In this document: piece after piece, positions 28,729-38,247 of the stretch
How the letters are laid out: each line of letters begins with the position of its first letter
Position numbering within the stretch: position 1 is the first letter of the stretch
NCBI GenBank assembly: GCA_963734955.1
Contig: CAVTJO010000007.1
Coordinates: 351,576-415,575 of the forward strand
Reading direction: 5' to 3'
DNA: 64,000 bases
From: UBA11986 sp963734955
GTDB lineage: Bacteria; Bacteroidota; Ignavibacteria; UBA10030; UBA6906
Program-made: the position numbers and the translations under genes
Notes under the pieces: generated by a model
Databases searched by the model: none
Told to the model about the DNA's origin: nothing
What the model saw: only the letters and a program-made list of their open reading frames with translations

Positions 28729-30084
28729 TCATCTGTGCTCTTTGCTGCCATCCGGCAAGAGTGCTATGATCGGTTTCTCGTACACTTCAATGTCTCTTGC
28801 TGTCCGTATTGTTGTATCAAAAAGTTCGGCAATCAAAACACTAACAATGCCGAGACAGAAACCCAGACCAATGCCGACGACTACCAGCATTCTCCTGTTT
28901 GGTTTTGTAGGTTTCGATGGGTAGACTGCCGGATCAAGGATGATGTACTGGCTCGCCGCCTTGCTTTCCACTTCAGCCTTGAGACGGGCCTGTTCAAGTT
29001 TACCCTTCATGTCGTTGTATAATTTTTGACTGATCTCATAGCTTGACTGCCTGTCTTGGTTGATTCGGGAAGTCAAGGAGGACTTCTTGACTTCTTCGAA
29101 AAGAACTCCCCGGCGTGTTTCAAGATCTGACCTTTGAGCTTGAAGTTCAGCGATCATCGCCTCCGTCCCGCGCTGGATCCGATCGACGAGAGAGGCGAGT
29201 TGACTTTCAAGCTTCTCGATTTCCGGCCACTTGCCGGTATACCGTTGCGTCAATTCATCATATCGGGTGACGAGCGTTCGGAATTCAGAGACATACGGAA
29301 GATCCTCTCGCTGCAGTTCGAGTAGAGTTTGCTTGCCTGCCTCATTGCGAACAGCATCGGGGTCAGTCCTAAGCAAGCCAGCGACGGTCTGCAGCCTCAG
29401 GAGGTTCTTTCTGTATGATCGGATACGTTCGTCCACAGAGTTGACCTTTCCTTCAAGGTCAGAAATTTGTGAATAGAGGGATCTGGTTTCCACAGGAAGT
29501 TCATCCGCCCCCTCTTGCATTGACGATACCAGTGCTCTTGTACTATTCTCAAATTCCGCGTGAAGCTGATCAACTTTCTTCTCCAGGAATTCAATGGTGA
29601 GAAGATTCTCTCTATTCCCCATCCGCACCTGGGTCTGGATGAACAAGCCTGCAACGACCTCGGCTCCACGTTTGGCCAATTCTGGTTTTGGGCTGGCGAA
29701 TGTAATGCTGAACGCATCCGCCCGGCGATCCGTTGCGATCATCCCCTTCACATCATTCAGCAATGATTGCCGCTCAAACTCGGTCTGAATGTTGCGACCG
29801 ATACCCAGGCTATCAATGACCGACTGTACAAATCCATTGCTGTAAATGATCTCGCCATAGCTTCTCAATTGATCTTCATATGCACTTGCGTCATATCCTC
29901 TGACCATGCTCAGCGTCTCATCCGGGCGAGTGAGCATCGTAGTTGTCGCTTCATATTTTCTCGGTAGGAGAAAGGCTGCCACCGTGCAAGCGATGGAGAC
30001 AACAATGGTTGGAATTACGACAAGTCCCCATCGGCGACGGTAAATGTTCAATACCTGGTGCAGCCGAATTTGCGCTGAACGCAT
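28729..30084 (-). CDS. Wzz/GumC-like polysaccharide co-polymerase
   Basis: 451 residues from ATG 30084 (AAGG nine bases upstream; the open frame extends two codons further). N-terminal membrane span at ~18-40 (VVIPTIVVSIACTVAAFLL), then a Wzz domain (KYEATTTMLTRPDETL), a long predicted coiled coil (~170-380), and a C-terminal span (MLVVVGIGLGFCLGIVSVLI) preceded by the Pro-rich signature YPSKPTKPNR. The bulk lies in the periplasm and sets chain length with the polymerase. The kinase-like ATPase is encoded separately right after it, so this is the split PCP-2a type. Confidence 0.9.
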   Translation of the reverse strand: MRSAQIRLHQVLNIYRRRWGLVVIPTIVVSIACTVAAFLLPRKYEATTTMLTRPDETLSMVRGYDASAYEDQLRSYGEIIYSNGFVQSVIDSLGIGRNIQTEFERQSLLNDVKGMIATDRRADAFSITFASPKPELAKRGAEVVAGLFIQTQVRMGNRENLLTIEFLEKKVDQLHAEFENSTRALVSSMQEGADELPVETRSLYSQISDLEGKVNSVDERIRSYRKNLLRLQTVAGLLRTDPDAVRNEAGKQTLLELQREDLPYVSEFRTLVTRYDELTQRYTGKWPEIEKLESQLASLVDRIQRGTEAMIAELQAQRSDLETRRGVLFEEVKKSSLTSRINQDRQSSYEISQKLYNDMKGKLEQARLKAEVESKAASQYIILDPAVYPSKPTKPNRRMLVVVGIGLGFCLGIVSVLIAELFDTTIRTARDIEVYEKPIIALLPDGSKEHR

Positions 30085-30360
30085 ATTCAAGGCCTTTCAA
30101 TAATCGATTTACCAGTCTGAGGTGTGGAACTGTCAGCGCGCCTTGGAGGGTTGCATGCGAACTCCCCCTACACCTGTCCTCGCTGCCAAGTCTATAGTTT
30201 TTGGAGGGTCGAAGCTGTGTCCCCCAACACTGAGCAATGTCTTGGATTCTCACCAAACCGCCTCGGACAGTTACTATAGTAATCGAAAGGGAACTTTTTT
30301 GCAATTCTTTCTACATAATTTCTTATATTTTGAACAATATCAGACTTCAAATGGTGTAGG
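30085..30360. promoter_or_regulatory. Divergent promoter region of the EPS export genes
   Basis: 276 bp between wzz (leftward) and wza (rightward). The right end, 30290-30350, is markedly AT-rich (TTTCTTATATTTTGAACA around 30320-30337), a likely promoter for wza. I cannot fit an exact -33/-7 pair, so this is positional inference. Confidence 0.4.
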
Positions 30361-31075
30361 ATGACACACAGACAATTGACTCCGCAGTTTGCGCTTGTAG
30401 TCGTGATGGCCCTGATCGCCATGTGCTGCTCCACGCCTGATATGACCAGAGAAGGACAGCAGCGAGTTGCGCCTTCTGACCAGATGTCAACATCTGCCCG
30501 GTTGGATAGTGGAATAGTTGCGATTGGGGACTCCATCTCAATGTCTGTATGGGATGCTCCACAGTTTAACACTCACACCGCGGTCAGACTAAGTGGCACC
30601 ATCAGCATACCGCTAATAGGGGAAATCAGAGTTCTCGGCTATTCCAAAGAGGAGCTGATCCGAATACTCCGCCGAAAACTGTCCGAGTACATTAAGGGTG
30701 ATGCATTGCTTTCGGTTGAGGTCACAAAACCTCCCCCAAAGATATCGGTCTTTGGCCAGGTGGCGAGACAAGGAAGTTACCCCGTAGACAACGATCTCTT
30801 GTTGGTTGATGCTCTCATCCTTGCTGGCGGATGGGGCGAGACCGCTGACCTCAGATACGTTAGGATAACCCATCAATCTGCATTTGGTGTCGAGAGAGGA
30901 TCAGTCGAGTTTGACCTTACGCCGTTCTTGGAAACTGGCGAGATACGACGGCATGCCGTACGTGCATGCGGGAGATATTGTGATTGTTCCCAAGAAGGAG
31001 AACTACATTTTGGAATTTAGCGGGTTTGTCAGCAGCATTTTGGTTTTGTTTGGGGTCTTCAGCCTTCTTAGATGA
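30361..31075 (+). CDS. Wza-like polysaccharide export protein, one frame error
   Basis: 237 residues after removing one extra base near 30947-30952. The N-terminus is a signal sequence with Cys residues at its end (VVVMALIAMCCS), so it may be a lipoprotein. Poly_export domain at ~50-125 (IGDSISMSVWDAPQFN, GTISIPLIGEIRVLGYSKEE), then an SLBB domain (ISVFGQVARQGSYPVDNDLL). After the break it continues MPYVHAGDIVIVPKKENY and ends in a hydrophobic segment (FVSSILVLFGVFSLLR). It forms the outer-membrane or periplasmic export channel for the polymer. It is divergent from wzz. Confidence 0.88.
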
Positions 31076-31093
31076 ATGTATCCAGTGAACAAG

Positions 31094-32082
31094 ATGCTCA
31101 CTCGTTTCATCGTTTCCAGCACAAACCATCCTCATCGCTACAACATTGTTGTGCCTGGTAGCTTAGTAGCCAGAGCACTTTTCTCAAATCTCAAGCGAAA
31201 ACGTCGAGCGACATTTCATTATCGAACGCGCGGGCTGCGGCATTGGCTGATGCAATTGTTGCGGATCCAACAGAATATTAGCAATATGTACTGGAATCCT
31301 TCTTCGCTTTCGTTCTTGCACGAGCGGTTCGGTTGTCTTGAATTACTCCTTGGAGAGGATTCGTGGGACGGGACAATATCATGAACGAGAATGTCGCCGT
31401 TTCTCTTGCTTCAATGAGGAAAGAGTTTGCAGTAGGGATCGGGGCAACATATAGCCACGTTGGGACATATTGAAAGCGGAAGTCCTCTTGCAGGATACGA
31501 CTTCAATCAGGGAAGCGTTGATCTTGCGCTGCCAACGACGCTTTCGCGTTTCTTCAGCATTGGGATTCTTTCCACCGTTCGCAACGGGCGATCTGGATCT
31601 CAGAGACGTTACTGCAGTTTCATCTGCAATCGGAATGATGTACTTTCCATCTCCGGAGATCATTTACGGGTTGATCGTATCAAGGAATTGGAGACGGCAT
31701 TGAGTATTCATTTGACCCATACAGATCTCAGACGGATCTCACTAAAGGCAAACTCACGCAGAGTCTTCAGCTTGGTGTCACGGCAAGATTCAATGCGTTG
31801 GAGGACAATCCGACCGTTGTTCTAATGGGAGCTCAGCCAGAAGATGTTTGGCACATCAGGGGCTCATATACAAAGTTGGGGTCGGAGGTGTGGCCCGTCA
31901 ACTTCTTGGCTCTCAGAATGGGATATTGGGTAGGCACTGAGACAGTCGCCGCACGGTATGGAGGTGGGGTTCGAGTTGGCCAATGGCAGGTCGACTATGG
32001 TGTTTCTACAACGGAGTTGGAGCCGATGTTTCACCAGATATCCCTTACATATTGTTTCAGCAGTCACCTTGATCGCCGTTGA
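31094..32082 (+). CDS. Outer-membrane beta-barrel protein (PorV/PorQ-like), many frame errors
   Basis: Eight one-base insertions between about 31117 and 31700 break this gene. Removing them gives one frame of 326 residues ending at 32082. The read-through order is: signal peptide (TILIATTLLCLVA), LSNARAAALADAIVADPTE, ISNMYWNPSSLSFLHER, SVVLNYSLERIRGTGQY, VAVSLASMRKEFAVGIGATY, FNQGSVDLALPTTLS, ALGFFPPFATGDLDL and then an unbroken C-terminal third closing with HQISLTYCF. The early N-D-P-T...WNP pattern and final aromatic strand match FCB-group PorV/PorQ-type barrels. It directly follows wza and may be part of surface export or anchoring. Confidence 0.65.
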
Positions 32083-32427
32083 TTGTCTCTCCCGTGTGAT
32101 GCAGTTCTCTTTTCCAGCTATTGGAATGAATTTAAAAGTATTACTTCTCTTGACTATTTCTCTTCTAATCAATAGGGTTACTTTCGGCTTACCTTTTTTG
32201 GCTTCGGTATAATGTATCCTGGGGGTGGAGCTTTGTGCCTCCCGACCGTATCCCTCAATCACAGCTTTTGAGTCTGAGATTGGTGTTCTTGGTGATGTCT
32301 GGTTCATCCATTAGAGGATCTCAACGATCCAGTCCGTTTTCCTGAAGTCATTCTCACTCGGCGCGAACGGCGGCGAGATACAAGATTTTTTCCGTCAACA
32401 ATCAATCACATCGATCGAAGGGAGATC
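32083..32427. other. Intergenic region before the WecA fusion gene
   Basis: 345 bp. I see no gene. The AT-rich part at 32120-32175 could be a promoter. The GAAGGGAG at 32417-32424 is the ribosome binding site of the next gene. Confidence 0.4.
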
Positions 32428-34371
32428 GTGGGGGTGATTAGCTTCATAGGTGCATGCCTGGCAGCCATTGCCATTTCCTGGCTTGTTACGCCGTTGGTAA
32501 TGAGTTTTGCTGAACGCGTGGGGGCGATTGACCAACCGAACGAACGGAAAGTTCACATCCGCCCCATTCCTCGACTCGGCGGCGTTGCCGTTTTTGTGGC
32601 ATTCTCGCTCACGCTTTTTGTGATGTCGATGGTGCATTGGAATATGCTCACATCGTGGGTAACGGAACGTGAAGGTGTTGTGTTCTTCATATCGTTGTTG
32701 GTGATGTTTGTGCTTGGTATCTGGGATGATATTCGCACGCTAAAGCCGCTGGAAAAATTTCTCATTCAGATCGCCCTCGCCAGCCTTGTGTACGTCGCCG
32801 GGTGTAGATTTTCCTTTGGCCCGGAAACATTCGGCTCCTGGCTATTCCAAAACGGCTTCACTGACTATCTTATTACCGTGTTGTGGATTGTCGGAGTGAC
32901 CAATGCCGTGAACCTGATTGATGGGCTCGACGGCCTGGCGGCGGGAGTCGCCACGATTGCGGCAATGTCAATCTGTGCGATCTCGCTCATCAATCAAGAT
33001 CCTGCAACCGCTGCTATCGCTCTCATTCTTGCTGGCTCACTGGTGGGGTTTTTGCGCTACAATTTTAATCCTGCGAAGGTGTTTCTGGGAGATTCCGGCA
33101 GCCTCTTTACCGGCTTTGCACTTGCAGTTCTGTCTCTGCGGATTTCGCGCACGAGTACATCACCTTTTGGATTTGCGATCCCGTTGCTCGTGCTGGGATT
33201 GCCTATCATGGACACACTCCTCGCCATGGTGCGTCGGTTCTTGCGTTCGTTCCTTCCGAAACAGCAAGGAACTGATTCATTGACAGGTGTCATGAGGTCT
33301 ATTTTCTCTCCTGATCGGAGCCACATTCACCACCGGCTCATCGCGCGAGGGTTTTCCCACATGAGGTCCGTTCTTCTGTTGTATTTTGTTTCGTTTGTAT
33401 TGGGTGTCAGTGCCATCGCGATCCGGGTGGAGAACTCACATAACAGCTCATTGATTCTCCTTGTTGTTGGGATTGCCCTCGTGGCAGGGATACGTCAGTT
33501 GCGCTACCGGGAAATGGCAATTCTTCGCAACGGAATTTTGCTTCGCCTGTACTTACACCTGTACAATCTGCGTCTGTTGAGGGGATCGGTCTTTCAGGGT
33601 TTGGTCGATGTCGTGTTTGTGTCAACGGCATATTCAGCGGCTTTCCTCCTCGTCAATGACGCCGATGTGTCGACCTCGTCATACTATCTTTTCTCTCTAC
33701 TTATGGTAGCGACGGTTCAGATTGCTGCCTTCTGGCTTTCTGGTCTCTACAAAGGGACGATAAACCAGGCAGGGGTTGGTGATGCGCTGAGGACGACAAA
33801 GTCCGTGGTGGTGGCGGTACTTCTGTCAGGGATGATGCTTGCGATTGTTGGCGGAAGAGACTTTCCTTCTCTCGGTACATTGGTTGTCCTGGATTTCTTC
33901 CTCGTTCTCACACTCATCGTCTGTTCTCGCTTCTCTTTTGCGGCACTGAAGTATTTGTTCGAAAAGGAGCACGCGGGAGAAAAACGAGTTCTCATTTATG
34001 GAGCTGACCCCCACGGTGTCCTGATCTTGCAGAACATCCTGGGTTTTGACTCTCAGAATCTTGCCCCTGTAGGGTTCCTGGACGACGACCCGCAACTCGA
34101 AGGAAAGTACCTCAATGGTTATCCGATTCTCGGGGGTCACTGGAAACTTCACCGACTCCTTGAGAAGGTGAGCGTTAACGAGATACTCCTTTCTTCTGAA
34201 CACATCAAACCGGAAACCCTTCGGCGTTTGAAACTGATCGCGAGATCGCACGATGTTGTGATCAGGAGATTCCAGATTCGGTTGGAGGATGTTTCGAGAG
34301 ACATCATGCGACCGCCGAAGGACAAGGAGCAGTTTGCATCTGGGGGTGGTGAAGTCGAAACTCGGCTGTAG
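32428..34371 (+). CDS. WecA-like polyprenyl-phosphate sugar-1-phosphate transferase fused to a Rossmann domain
   Basis: 647 residues. GTG start at 32428 after GAAGGGAG; GTG 32434 is an alternative. Residues 1-~330 are a MraY/WecA enzyme with about ten spans and all key motifs: DQPNERKVHIRPIPRLGG, LGIWDDIRTLKP (Asp pair), NAVNLIDGLDGLAAG, FLGDSGSLFTGFAL and SHIHHRLIARG. It starts glycan assembly by putting GlcNAc-1-P (or similar) on undecaprenyl phosphate. Residues ~350-500 add further spans. ~510-620 is a CoA-binding/Rossmann-like domain (KRVLIYGADPHGVLILQNI, GFLDDDPQ) of the kind found at the front of FlaA1/WbaP enzymes. That fusion is unusual. Confidence 0.9.
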   Translation: MGVISFIGACLAAIAISWLVTPLVMSFAERVGAIDQPNERKVHIRPIPRLGGVAVFVAFSLTLFVMSMVHWNMLTSWVTEREGVVFFISLLVMFVLGIWDDIRTLKPLEKFLIQIALASLVYVAGCRFSFGPETFGSWLFQNGFTDYLITVLWIVGVTNAVNLIDGLDGLAAGVATIAAMSICAISLINQDPATAAIALILAGSLVGFLRYNFNPAKVFLGDSGSLFTGFALAVLSLRISRTSTSPFGFAIPLLVLGLPIMDTLLAMVRRFLRSFLPKQQGTDSLTGVMRSIFSPDRSHIHHRLIARGFSHMRSVLLLYFVSFVLGVSAIAIRVENSHNSSLILLVVGIALVAGIRQLRYREMAILRNGILLRLYLHLYNLRLLRGSVFQGLVDVVFVSTAYSAAFLLVNDADVSTSSYYLFSLLMVATVQIAAFWLSGLYKGTINQAGVGDALRTTKSVVVAVLLSGMMLAIVGGRDFPSLGTLVVLDFFLVLTLIVCSRFSFAALKYLFEKEHAGEKRVLIYGADPHGVLILQNILGFDSQNLAPVGFLDDDPQLEGKYLNGYPILGGHWKLHRLLEKVSVNEILLSSEHIKPETLRRLKLIARSHDVVIRRFQIRLEDVSRDIMRPPKDKEQFASGGGEVETRL

Positions 34372-34553
34372 AGAGCCTGCAGTAGTGCGCTGCATCAACC
34401 TTCGATTATTCAAGAATGACACTATGGATAGCTGTGACGCAGACATGGATAGTCTGGAAAGGAAATGCTATATTGAGGAGTCGGCAGCCCTTTTCTTGGT
34501 CAATTAATTATTTGGACGTTCCAACCCATTTGAGGACAAACTAGAGGAGAACG

Positions 34554-36371
34554 ATGTACATTCTGGGCATTTCCTGCTATTATCATGATTCTGCTGCTGC
34601 TGTTATCAAGGACGGCGAGATTATTGCTGCGGCCCAAGAAGAGCGCTTTACCAGAAAGAAGCATGATTTCAATTTCCCAAAGAATGCCATCGAGTATTGC
34701 CTCAAAGAGGCAAAAATTACGGTCGATGACCTCGCGTACGTGACGTTTTACGACAAGCCTCTTATCAAGTTCGAAAGGCTTCTTGAGACATACATCGCGT
34801 ACGCACCCATTGGCATCAAGTCGTTTTTCATGGCGATGCCTCTTTGGCTGAAGGAGAAGTTATGGATCCCGTCCTTGATCAAAGACAACCTCGGGTACAA
34901 GGGCAAGATCCTCTTCCCGGAACACCATGAGTCGCATGCGGCATCGGCGTTTTATCCGTCTCCGTTCGAACGGGCGGCATTTCTTACCCTGGATGGTGTT
35001 GGCGAATGGGCCACCACAAGCTATGGGGTTGGCAACGGAAACAAAATTGAAATGCGGGCTGAACTGAATTTTCCGCATTCGCTGGGGCTCTTGTATTCAG
35101 CCTTTACATATTTCACCGGCTTCAAAGTGAACTCCGCCGAATACAAGGTCATGGGTCTTGCTCCCTACGGTGAGCCCAAGTACGTCCAAACGATTTATGA
35201 CCACCTGGTCGATCTGAAGGACGATGGGTCGTTCAAGATGAATATGGAATACTTCGATTACTGCGCCGGGCTGAAGATGACCAACGGTAAGTTTGCGAAA
35301 CTCTTTGGGGGCCCGGAGCGCAAACAGGAATCGAAGCTCACCCAGCGGGAAATGGATATTGCGCGATCGCTGCAGGACGTGACCGAAGAGATCATGCTGC
35401 GTATGTCTCGGCATGTCCATAAGGAGACGGGAGAAAGGAACCTCGTCCTTGCCGGCGGTGTTGCATTGAATTGTGTCGGCAACGGAAGGATACTGAGGGA
35501 AGGACCCTTTGAAAATATTTGGATTCAACCGGCTGCCGGTGATGCTGGTGGTGCTCTCGGGTCTGCATTGTTCGCGTGGCATGGATACCTGGGAAATCCC
35601 AGGGTTGTGAAAAAAGGAGGGGATTCCCAACGGGGGTCGTATCTTGGTCCGGAATATTCCGATGCGGAAGTGGAAAAATATCTCAAGATGAATGAGATCG
35701 TCTATCGCAAGGTTCCCGCCGAGGAACTTCCTGAAATTGTTGCGGACCTGATTGCTCAGGAGAATGTTATCGGTTGGTTCCAGGGAAGAATGGAGTTCGG
35801 TCCTCGAGCATTGGGGGCCCGGAGTATCATCGGCGATGCCCGGTCCACAAAGATGCAATCAGTGATGAACCTCAAGATCAAGTTCAGGGAATCATTCAGG
35901 CCATTTGCTCCATCAATACTCGGCGAGAAAGTGTCTGACTATTTTGGGATGGACTGTGAAAGCCCTTATATGCTTCTCGTTGCTCCTGTCAATGAGGAAT
36001 TGAGGATTCAGATGACTCCGGAACAGGAGAAGCTTTTCGGAATCGACAAGCTCAATGTTCCGCGTTCTGAGATTCCCGCGGTTACGCATGTTGATTACTC
36101 CGCCCGCATTCAGACCGTCCACAAGGAGACGAACCCCCTTTACTATGACCTTATCAATGCCTTCTACAAGAAGACCGGGTGCCCGGTCATCATCAACACG
36201 TCGTTCAATGTCAGGGGTGAGCCGATTGTTTGCAGACCCGAAGAAGCCTACAGATGTTTGATGCGAACCCATATGGATTATCTTGTCATTGGCAATTATA
36301 TTGTAGCGAAGACGGAGCAAAAGCCGCTTGAACAGGATACAAATTGGATGAAGGAGTTTGAACTTGATTGA
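34554..36371 (+). CDS. Carbamoyltransferase (NodU/CmcH/SxtI family)
   Basis: 605 residues, full length for the family. The N-terminal Kae1-like half has ILGISCYYHDSAAAVIKDGE, AAQEERFTRKKHDFNFP, HHESHAASAFYPSPFERAAF and LTLDGVGEWATTSYG; the C-terminal YrdC-like half has FGPRALGARSIIGDAR and IINTSFNVRGEPIV. It transfers the carbamoyl group of carbamoyl phosphate, through carbamoyl-AMP, to a hydroxyl, here probably on a sugar of the polysaccharide. Strong AGAGGAGA precedes ATG 34554. It overlaps the SxtJ-like gene, and carA-carB follow. Confidence 0.92.
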   Translation: MYILGISCYYHDSAAAVIKDGEIIAAAQEERFTRKKHDFNFPKNAIEYCLKEAKITVDDLAYVTFYDKPLIKFERLLETYIAYAPIGIKSFFMAMPLWLKEKLWIPSLIKDNLGYKGKILFPEHHESHAASAFYPSPFERAAFLTLDGVGEWATTSYGVGNGNKIEMRAELNFPHSLGLLYSAFTYFTGFKVNSAEYKVMGLAPYGEPKYVQTIYDHLVDLKDDGSFKMNMEYFDYCAGLKMTNGKFAKLFGGPERKQESKLTQREMDIARSLQDVTEEIMLRMSRHVHKETGERNLVLAGGVALNCVGNGRILREGPFENIWIQPAAGDAGGALGSALFAWHGYLGNPRVVKKGGDSQRGSYLGPEYSDAEVEKYLKMNEIVYRKVPAEELPEIVADLIAQENVIGWFQGRMEFGPRALGARSIIGDARSTKMQSVMNLKIKFRESFRPFAPSILGEKVSDYFGMDCESPYMLLVAPVNEELRIQMTPEQEKLFGIDKLNVPRSEIPAVTHVDYSARIQTVHKETNPLYYDLINAFYKKTGCPVIINTSFNVRGEPIVCRPEEAYRCLMRTHMDYLVIGNYIVAKTEQKPLEQDTNWMKEFELD

Positions 36372-36778
36372 AAAAGTTGACACCTCTCGTGAAGCTGTAC
36401 GCAAAACAGGAAAAGCGTTTCTGATTGCCGGCTCCGTCATTGCAGCGATACTGTTCTGGAAACATGGCTTCGAAGGCACTTCATGGCGCTGGTTTCTTGG
36501 ATGTGGGGTTGGCTTTGTTTGGTGTGTCATACCTCGCCTATCCGGTAATGAAGCCGCTCCACATTGGATGGATGAAGTTTGCCCAAGTATTGGGTTGGTT
36601 CAGCACCCATGTCGTGTTAAGCGTTTTTTTCTACCTGGTTCTTACGCCGGGAAGCCTCGTGGTACGACTGCTGGGGAAGGATCTCCTTGATCAGCGAATT
36701 GACCGATCTGCAAAGACCTACTGGCGCAAACGTGAATCAACTGCTTTTGATCCGGGGAGGATGGAGAATCAATTTTAG
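36364..36778 (+). CDS. SxtJ family membrane protein, one frame error
   Basis: 137 residues after removing one extra base near 36502. TTG start at 36364, placed by AAGGAG at 36351-36356; it overlaps the carbamoyltransferase stop by 8 bases. N-terminal half: VDTSREAVRKTGKAFLIAGS then an amphipathic membrane span; after the break, VMKPLHIGWMKFAQVLGWF, FFYLVLTPGSLVVRLLGKD and a C-terminal DRSAKTYWRKRES segment. SxtJ-like proteins accompany SxtI-type carbamoyltransferases in many genomes, probably as membrane partners; the biochemical role is not known. Confidence 0.85.
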
Positions 36779-36863
36779 GTTTGGGAAATACCAAAACTCA
36801 GGGCCTTGGTGTTGCTGAGTCGCCGGCTCTCGAAAACATTATCATTATTATAAGAGGAGAACC

Positions 36864-37031
36864 ATGGGAGCACTTGACAAGTTGGGAATTCTGGGTGAGT
36901 TATGGTCGTTTATGAGGGTACGGAAGAAGTGGTGGCTCGGTCCGATCGTATTTATGCTTCTTGCGCTCGGACTGTTGCTCGTGTTCACCCAAGGGTCGGC
37001 CTTGGCACCATTTATCTATACGCTTTTCTAG
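36864..37031 (+). CDS. DUF5989 (SxtK-like) small membrane protein, 55 residues
   Basis: ATG 36864 after AGAGGAGA, TAG at 37029-37031. N-terminal LGILGELWSFMRVRKKWWLG, one hydrophobic span (PIVFMLLALGLLLVF), then GSALAPFIYTLF. This matches the DUF5989 family, found as a third member next to SxtI and SxtJ homologues. It is likely a membrane subunit of the carbamoylation set. Function not established. Confidence 0.85.
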   Translation: MGALDKLGILGELWSFMRVRKKWWLGPIVFMLLALGLLLVFTQGSALAPFIYTLF

Positions 37032-37140
37032 CAGACTCACGAACGCAGTAACATTAACTTGGGGTCGTGGAGGGCACTATCCTTCCATGACCTTTGTTTA
37101 GGCTGGACAGAGTCAGCTCAATACTCGTTACTTTGAAAAC

Positions 37141-38247
37141 ATGAAGAAGCTAAAATCTCAGCTCGTGCTTGAAGATGGAACGGTGTTCGATGGTGAACAC
37201 TTTGGTGCGCCAACCTCGGTTGCAGGGGAAGTTGTCTTCAACACCGGGATGGTGGGTTACCCGGAATCCATGACTGATCCGTCATATGCGGGTCAGATCC
37301 TTACCCTCACATACCCTTTGATTGGGAACTATGGAATTCCCGTCAATGGGCAATCTGGTCCTCCGGCAACCACGGATGGGATTGAGAGATACTTCGAAAG
37401 CGACAAGATCCAGATCAAAGCCTTGGTCATCTCCGCTCTTTCCGGCGGTTACAGTCACTGGTCTGCGAAAGATTCGCTTGATTCCTGGATGACACGACAC
37501 AACGTTCCCGGAATCTCTGGTATTGACACTCGCTCACTTACCAAGAAACTGAGGACAAAAGGCTGCATGCTCGGCAAGCTCATTGTTGACGAAAAGGATG
37601 TCGAGTGGAATGACCCGAATTTGAGGAACCTTGTCGCTGAAGTAAGTACCAATTCTTCGTACTGGTATGACGGAACAGGCGACAGGAAAGTGGTCCTCGT
37701 GGATTTCGGCTGCAAGAACAACATTGCCCGCAGTCTCGTACGCCGGGGTCTCAAAGTATTGCGAGTCCCATGGAACTATGACTGGACGGAGGAGGATGTC
37801 GACGGCGTGGTACTCTCGAATGGTCCCGGCGATCCGAAACAATGCACCGAGGCGATCGAGATAATCCGCAAGGGAATCAAGCGAGATATTCCGATACTGG
37901 GAATCTGTCTTGGGAATCAACTCCTGGCGTTGGCAGCAGGCGGCGACACATTCAAACTGAAATATGGCCATCGTGGACAAAACCAACCCTGCATTCAGGT
38001 AGGATCAAGGCGCTGTTTCATCACCTCACAGAACCACGGGTACGCGGTCAACGAACAAAGCCTCACCGATGATTGGAAACCCTGGTTCTTCAATGCAAAC
38101 GACGGGACCAACGAAGGCATCCGTCACACCGAAAGACCAATCTTCTCGGTACAATTCCATCCCGAGGCCAAGCCCGGACCCTCAGACACAGACTTCATTT
38201 TTGACCAATTCGTTCAATCACTGAGAAATGCCAAAGCAACCGCGTAG
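37141..38247 (+). CDS. carA: Carbamoyl-phosphate synthase small subunit
   Basis: 368 residues. N-terminal CPSase small-chain domain (LVLEDGTVFDGEHFGA, VVFNTGMVGYPESMTDPSY) and C-terminal class I amidotransferase domain with nucleophile Cys in PILGICLGNQLLALAAGG, GHRGQNQPC, SQNHGYAV and the His/Glu of FSVQFHPEAKPGP. It hydrolyses glutamine and channels ammonia to CarB, making carbamoyl phosphate for pyrimidines, arginine and here probably sugar carbamoylation. It overlaps carB by 20 bases, so the two are translationally coupled. Confidence 0.95.
   Translation: MKKLKSQLVLEDGTVFDGEHFGAPTSVAGEVVFNTGMVGYPESMTDPSYAGQILTLTYPLIGNYGIPVNGQSGPPATTDGIERYFESDKIQIKALVISALSGGYSHWSAKDSLDSWMTRHNVPGISGIDTRSLTKKLRTKGCMLGKLIVDEKDVEWNDPNLRNLVAEVSTNSSYWYDGTGDRKVVLVDFGCKNNIARSLVRRGLKVLRVPWNYDWTEEDVDGVVLSNGPGDPKQCTEAIEIIRKGIKRDIPILGICLGNQLLALAAGGDTFKLKYGHRGQNQPCIQVGSRRCFITSQNHGYAVNEQSLTDDWKPWFFNANDGTNEGIRHTERPIFSVQFHPEAKPGPSDTDFIFDQFVQSLRNAKATA

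Noticed and set aside
31094..32082. Barrel gene called a pseudogene
   Set aside because: All eight breaks are one-base insertions and the restored frame is complete, the same signature as in conserved enzymes of both halves.
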